The translations under genes and the position numbers were made by a program. The notes beneath the pieces are model-generated. The model was given only the letters and a program-made list of their open reading frames with translations. It was not told where the DNA came from and did no database searches. 59,953 bases of DNA from Gammaproteobacteria bacterium (lineage in GTDB: Bacteria; Pseudomonadota; Gammaproteobacteria; Nitrosococcales; Methylophagaceae), in NCBI GenBank assembly GCA_029210875.1, contig JARGFJ010000010.1, positions 1-59,953 of the forward strand. Direction: 5' to 3'. This document shows, piece after piece, positions 57,982 through 59,953 of the stretch (the first letter of the stretch is position 1; the number at the start of each line of letters is the position of its first letter).

Positions 57982-58128
57982 ATTTAACGGCTGTCGGCAA
58001 TGAGTATTGCCCCTGTCAGACTACGCCGCTTCGCGCTCCGTCTAACAAGGGCAACCAACGGGAAATTATCGACATAACTTTGCTAAACTTATGACAATAA
58101 TTCCCGTTATTGCCGACAGTCGTTGGGC
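57982..58128 (+). repeat. attC site 4 in an ORF-less cassette, able to form a three-way junction
   Basis: Cassette 4 begins G|TTAAAT (57948) and its attC begins ATTTAAC (57982), only 27 bases later; no ORF fits. The attC is unusually long (147 bases). Outer arms 57986-58001 and 58109-58124 pair in 15 of 16. Between them are two separate hairpins: 58007-58021 with 58040-58054 (13 of 15), and 58057-58069 with 58097-58108. Cassette 4's first 41 bases (57948-57988) also form a hairpin. GTCTAAC at 58040 is a second core-like site. Confidence 0.8.
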
Positions 58129-58144
58129 GACGAGAAGAGGAGCA

Positions 58145-58183
58145 TTGATTCGGCGCGAGAAAGGGGTATGATATTGTCATACC
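58145..58183 (+). promoter_or_regulatory. Promoter and operator of the cassette-borne parDE
   Basis: TTGATT (58145-58150) and TATGAT (58167-58172), 16 bases apart, form a promoter 36 bases before the parD start. A palindrome GGTATGA-TATTG-TCATACC (58165-58183) covers the -10, as expected for autorepression by the antitoxin. Confidence 0.75.
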
Positions 58184-58207
58184 TCTGCCATATTAGGAGC
58201 ACCAGCC

Positions 58208-58462
58208 ATGAGCATGCACCGGAAAACCATCACGCTGACTGAACAGCAAGACGACTGGGTGAAAGCCCAGATTGAAAGCGGCCACTTTGGCAACGATAGT
58301 GAGTACATTCGCGATCTCATCCGAAGGGACCAGCAGACCAAAGAACGTCTTGCCATGCTGAGGCAAGCCCTAGCTGAGGGTGAGTCCAGCGGGGAACCGA
58401 AACCGTTGGATATATCGGCTATCAAGACGGCTGGCCGTAAGCGGATTAAGGCTGCCGATTAG
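58208..58462 (+). CDS. parD: Cassette 5: ParD-family antitoxin
   Basis: An 84-residue antitoxin of the ParD/CC2985 type: N-terminal ribbon-helix-helix (KTITLTEQQDDWVKAQIESG, SEYIRDLIRRDQQT) that binds DNA, and a C-terminal part (PKPLDISAIKTAGRKRI) that holds the toxin. The ATG at 58208 is preceded by AGGAG. Stop and parE start overlap by one base (TAGTG), so translation is coupled. The pair is expected to keep the array from being lost. Confidence 0.92.
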   Translation: MSMHRKTITLTEQQDDWVKAQIESGHFGNDSEYIRDLIRRDQQTKERLAMLRQALAEGESSGEPKPLDISAIKTAGRKRIKAAD

Positions 58463-58758
58463 TGCTTAAGTTGAACGTCACGCCGAGGGCGGAATCAGAT
58501 CTTATTGGAATTTGGGTGTATACCTGTGAGGAATGGGGCGTTGATCAGGCGGATAATTACCTGGATCGGCTTGAGGCCGGCATGAAACGGCTGATTGATC
58601 ATCCATCACTTGGCGCGAACTACGACCATGTTTTTTCTGGGTATCGCAGATTACCGGTCGAGCATCACGCTGTTTTTTATCGACTGCTTGAATCAGAAGT
58701 GCTCGTTGTTCGTGTGTTGCACGAGGACATGGATGCACCGGAAAGGCTTCTGGAGTAA
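58462..58758 (+). CDS. parE: Cassette 5: ParE-family toxin
   Basis: A 98-residue RelE/ParE-superfamily toxin, starting with GTG at 58462. Family pattern: VTPRAESDLIGIWVYTCEEW, LDRLEAGMKRLIDHPSLG, SGYRRLPVEHHAVFYRLLES, VVRVLHEDMD. ParE toxins inhibit DNA gyrase; some members target ribosomes, so the target is inferred. With parD it forms one complete cassette. The stop precedes its attC by 58 bases. Confidence 0.92.
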   Translation: MLKLNVTPRAESDLIGIWVYTCEEWGVDQADNYLDRLEAGMKRLIDHPSLGANYDHVFSGYRRLPVEHHAVFYRLLESEVLVVRVLHEDMDAPERLLE

Positions 58759-58816
58759 TCGGAGTTATATTTTCGGGCGCAGCTTAAAGATTTCCATCCA
58801 GCACCGTGTTGTTGTC

Positions 58817-58888
58817 GCCCAACAAGTAGTTGCACTCGGAAAAATTACTCGTTGCGCTCCTAATTTTCCGGTGAGCAAGGCGTTATGC
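58817..58888 (+). repeat. attC site 5
   Basis: Begins GCCCAAC and ends GTTATGC, 72 bases. GCCCAAC is the exact reverse complement of the cassette's own starting core GTTGGGC (58122). Inner arms TTGCACTCGGAAAA and TTTTCCGGTGAGCAA pair with one bulge. Confidence 0.9.
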
Positions 58889-58932
58889 TGATTTATATAA
58901 GAAGCCGGTAAACTAAAAACACTGGAGTAAAT

Positions 58933-59634
58933 ATGAACGAAGTCAAAGGATTATTTTTTGATGTAGGTGGAACTGTTTTCGATTGGAAAAATACGGCCCG
59001 CGAACAAATTCAGAAATTAGCCGATGAACAGGGCCAAGCAATAGACAGCGAAGCCTTCGCTAATAACTGGCGAGGAGAAATGTTTAAAATTCACATGCAG
59101 GTGAGACATGGAAATTTGCCATGGATAAATTCTGATGACATGCATCTGCTGGCATTAGAAAATTTGACAAACAGCTATCCGCTCTTGACTACAATTGACC
59201 GCTTGTCTCTTGTCAAATCGACTTGGCATCACCTTAAAACCTTTGCCGGAGCCCCTGAAGCGATCAACCGTTTGCGAACTAAATATACGGTAGTGGTGCT
59301 CACAATCTTAAATTGGGAAAGCATTGTCAACAGCTCAAAAGCGGCCAAAGTCCAGTGGGACGGCATTCTGTCATGCGAGTTTTTAGGCTATTACAAACCC
59401 TCTTTACAAGCTTACATAAAAGGGACCAGCCTCCTGGGACTGAAACCGGCGGAGGCCATGATGGTTGCTGCCCACAAAGGCGATTTGGCAGCCGCCCAGT
59501 CCATCGGTATGCATACAGCTTATGTAAACGTTCCAGAAGAGGACAATATGGCTAACTTCGGACAAACAAGCGGTACTAATTTTGATATTGAGGCCACTGA
59601 TTTTGAGGGCTTGTGCAAAAAACTACAAGTATGA
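58933..59634 (+). CDS. Cassette 6: HAD-superfamily hydrolase (haloacid dehalogenase-like)
   Basis: A 233-residue HAD hydrolase, nearest to haloacid dehalogenase type II. Motif I is FFDVGGTVFDW (nucleophile Asp near residue 10), motif II LTILNWES, motif III FLGYYKPSLQAY (Lys), motif IV MMVAAHKGDLAAAQSIG (Asp). The Asn in motif II (LNW) in place of the usual Ser/Thr-Asn pattern is typical of the type II group. GGAG precedes the ATG. Substrate not known; a 2-haloacid or a small phosphate ester is possible. Confidence 0.85.
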   Translation: MNEVKGLFFDVGGTVFDWKNTAREQIQKLADEQGQAIDSEAFANNWRGEMFKIHMQVRHGNLPWINSDDMHLLALENLTNSYPLLTTIDRLSLVKSTWHHLKTFAGAPEAINRLRTKYTVVVLTILNWESIVNSSKAAKVQWDGILSCEFLGYYKPSLQAYIKGTSLLGLKPAEAMMVAAHKGDLAAAQSIGMHTAYVNVPEEDNMANFGQTSGTNFDIEATDFEGLCKKLQV

Positions 59635-59674
59635 TTTTGGATTTATTCAGTCTGCCGACGAGATAAAAAACAAA

Positions 59675-59723
59675 GCATAACAAAAGCATGCACCAGATGG
59701 CGTGAACGTCGGCGGCGCTGACG
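59675..59723 (+). repeat. attC site 6, degenerate at its 3' end
   Basis: Starts GCATAAC (59675-59681), which matches its cassette's start. At the other end GGCGGC is followed by GCTGACG instead of a GTTRRRY core. The site is short (about 49 bases) and poorly palindromic. This is probably the last site of the array or a decayed one. Confidence 0.65.
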
Positions 59724-59953
59724 CGGAAAATTTATTGGGCGGGTTATGGGGTCAACGGGTTATGGGGTCAAAGCCATTTTATGTGAACAACTTGATTTGA
59801 TATTCATTCTCTTTACTATAGAAAATGCAGGGTCAGGACTTACATTTGATTTTAATGTAAATTGTAAGGCCTGACCCTGACCGATCCCCACGAAATTTGA
59901 GATAGCTAAACATTAAGCGGCTCCTGCATTAACAATTGTATTTTTTGACAAGC
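59724..59953. repeat. Right flank: 16-bp tandem pair and a REP-like hairpin
   Basis: There is no gene in 59635-59953 (319 bases). It holds attC 6, two 16-base tandem copies of GGGTTATGGGGTCAA(C/A) (59741-59772), and a hairpin with 17-base arms (59828-59844 with 59863-59879, one mismatch; GGGTCAGG...CCTGACCC). Palindromes with GGGTCAGG and TTACATT are typical of REP-like elements mobilised by RAYT transposases. Confidence 0.6.

Larger units (their letters stand above)
55925..59723 (+). mobile_element. Integron gene-cassette array, six cassettes, integrase not in window
   Basis: Core sites G|TTATGC (55925), G|TTATGG (56414), G|TTATGC (56997), G|TTAAAT (57948), G|TTGGGC (58122) and G|TTATGC (58882) mark cassette starts. 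The attC of each cassette begins with the exact reverse complement of its own starting core: GCATAAC (56340), CCATAAC (56916), GCATAAC (57889), ATTTAAC (57982), GCCCAAC (58817), GCATAAC (59675). Six of six match. All genes are plus strand. No integrase gene lies to the left, so this is either an integrase-less cluster or an integron whose integrase lies beyond the right edge. Confidence 0.93.

Overview
The window is a stretch of gammaproteobacterial chromosome with fairly low GC (about 40-45% by eye). The host genes have conserved gammaproteobacterial order: comEC-exbB-exbD-(msbA)-lpxK-ycaR-kdsB, lolC/E-lolD-DUF2062, rne divergent from rluC-HAD-sppA, rpiA divergent from ilvA, and pgl-glk. A mannose-sensitive hemagglutinin (MSHA) type IV pilus cluster, a sulfide:quinone-reductase-like enzyme and an RND pump suggest a free-living aquatic bacterium. 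The genus cannot be fixed from sequence reading alone; a Methylophaga-, Cycloclasticus- or Methylococcales-like lineage is only a guess.

Layout. 0.2-1.4 kb: a decayed IS3-family element. 1.7-3.8 kb: tmcA (tRNA-Met acetylcytidine). 3.95-13.05 kb, minus strand: an MSHA pilus operon (mshE, G, A, C, D, O, P, Q) with a c-di-GMP-type MshE ATPase, one major pilin, three minor pilins and a large MshQ surface protein. 13.1-18.8 kb, minus: Rieske protein, PfkB kinase, adk, HDOD protein, a 51-aa ORF, S49 peptidase, HAD phosphatase and rluC. 19.3-22.0 kb: rne and a small gene. 21.95-31.6 kb, mainly minus: envelope genes (kdsB, ycaR, lpxK, msbA, exbD, exbB), comEC and lolC/E-lolD. 31.7-39.2 kb: rpiA, ilvA, an FMN glutamate-synthase-like protein, a SIMPL protein, pgl, glk, apaG and a membrane protein. 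39.2-45.1 kb: pentapeptide protein, FliK-like protein, a broken MASE1-PAS-GGDEF gene beside ten 8-bp tandem repeats, and an EEP-family hydrolase. 45.1-50.4 kb: a TetR-controlled RND pump. 50.4-55.8 kb: DUF5610 protein, htpG behind a heat-shock promoter, hslO and the SQR-like gene.

55.9-59.7 kb is the most distinctive part: an integron gene-cassette array of six consecutive cassettes, all on the plus strand. Cassette limits can be read directly, because the core site that opens each cassette is the exact reverse complement of the core site that starts its own attC. Cargo: a possible Cys/His-type protein of unknown function, a small membrane protein, a DEDDh exonuclease-BRCT fusion, an ORF-less cassette able to form a three-way DNA junction, a ParDE-type toxin-antitoxin pair with its own promoter and operator, and a HAD hydrolase. 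No integron integrase lies in the window.

Two themes connect the parts. Surface attachment may be tuned by c-di-GMP: MshE carries the N-terminal domain known to bind c-di-GMP, and the only diguanylate cyclase gene here looks like a candidate phase-variable locus. Stress and protein quality control are grouped in htpG-hslO. The right end of the window is accessory DNA with cassettes and palindromic repeats.
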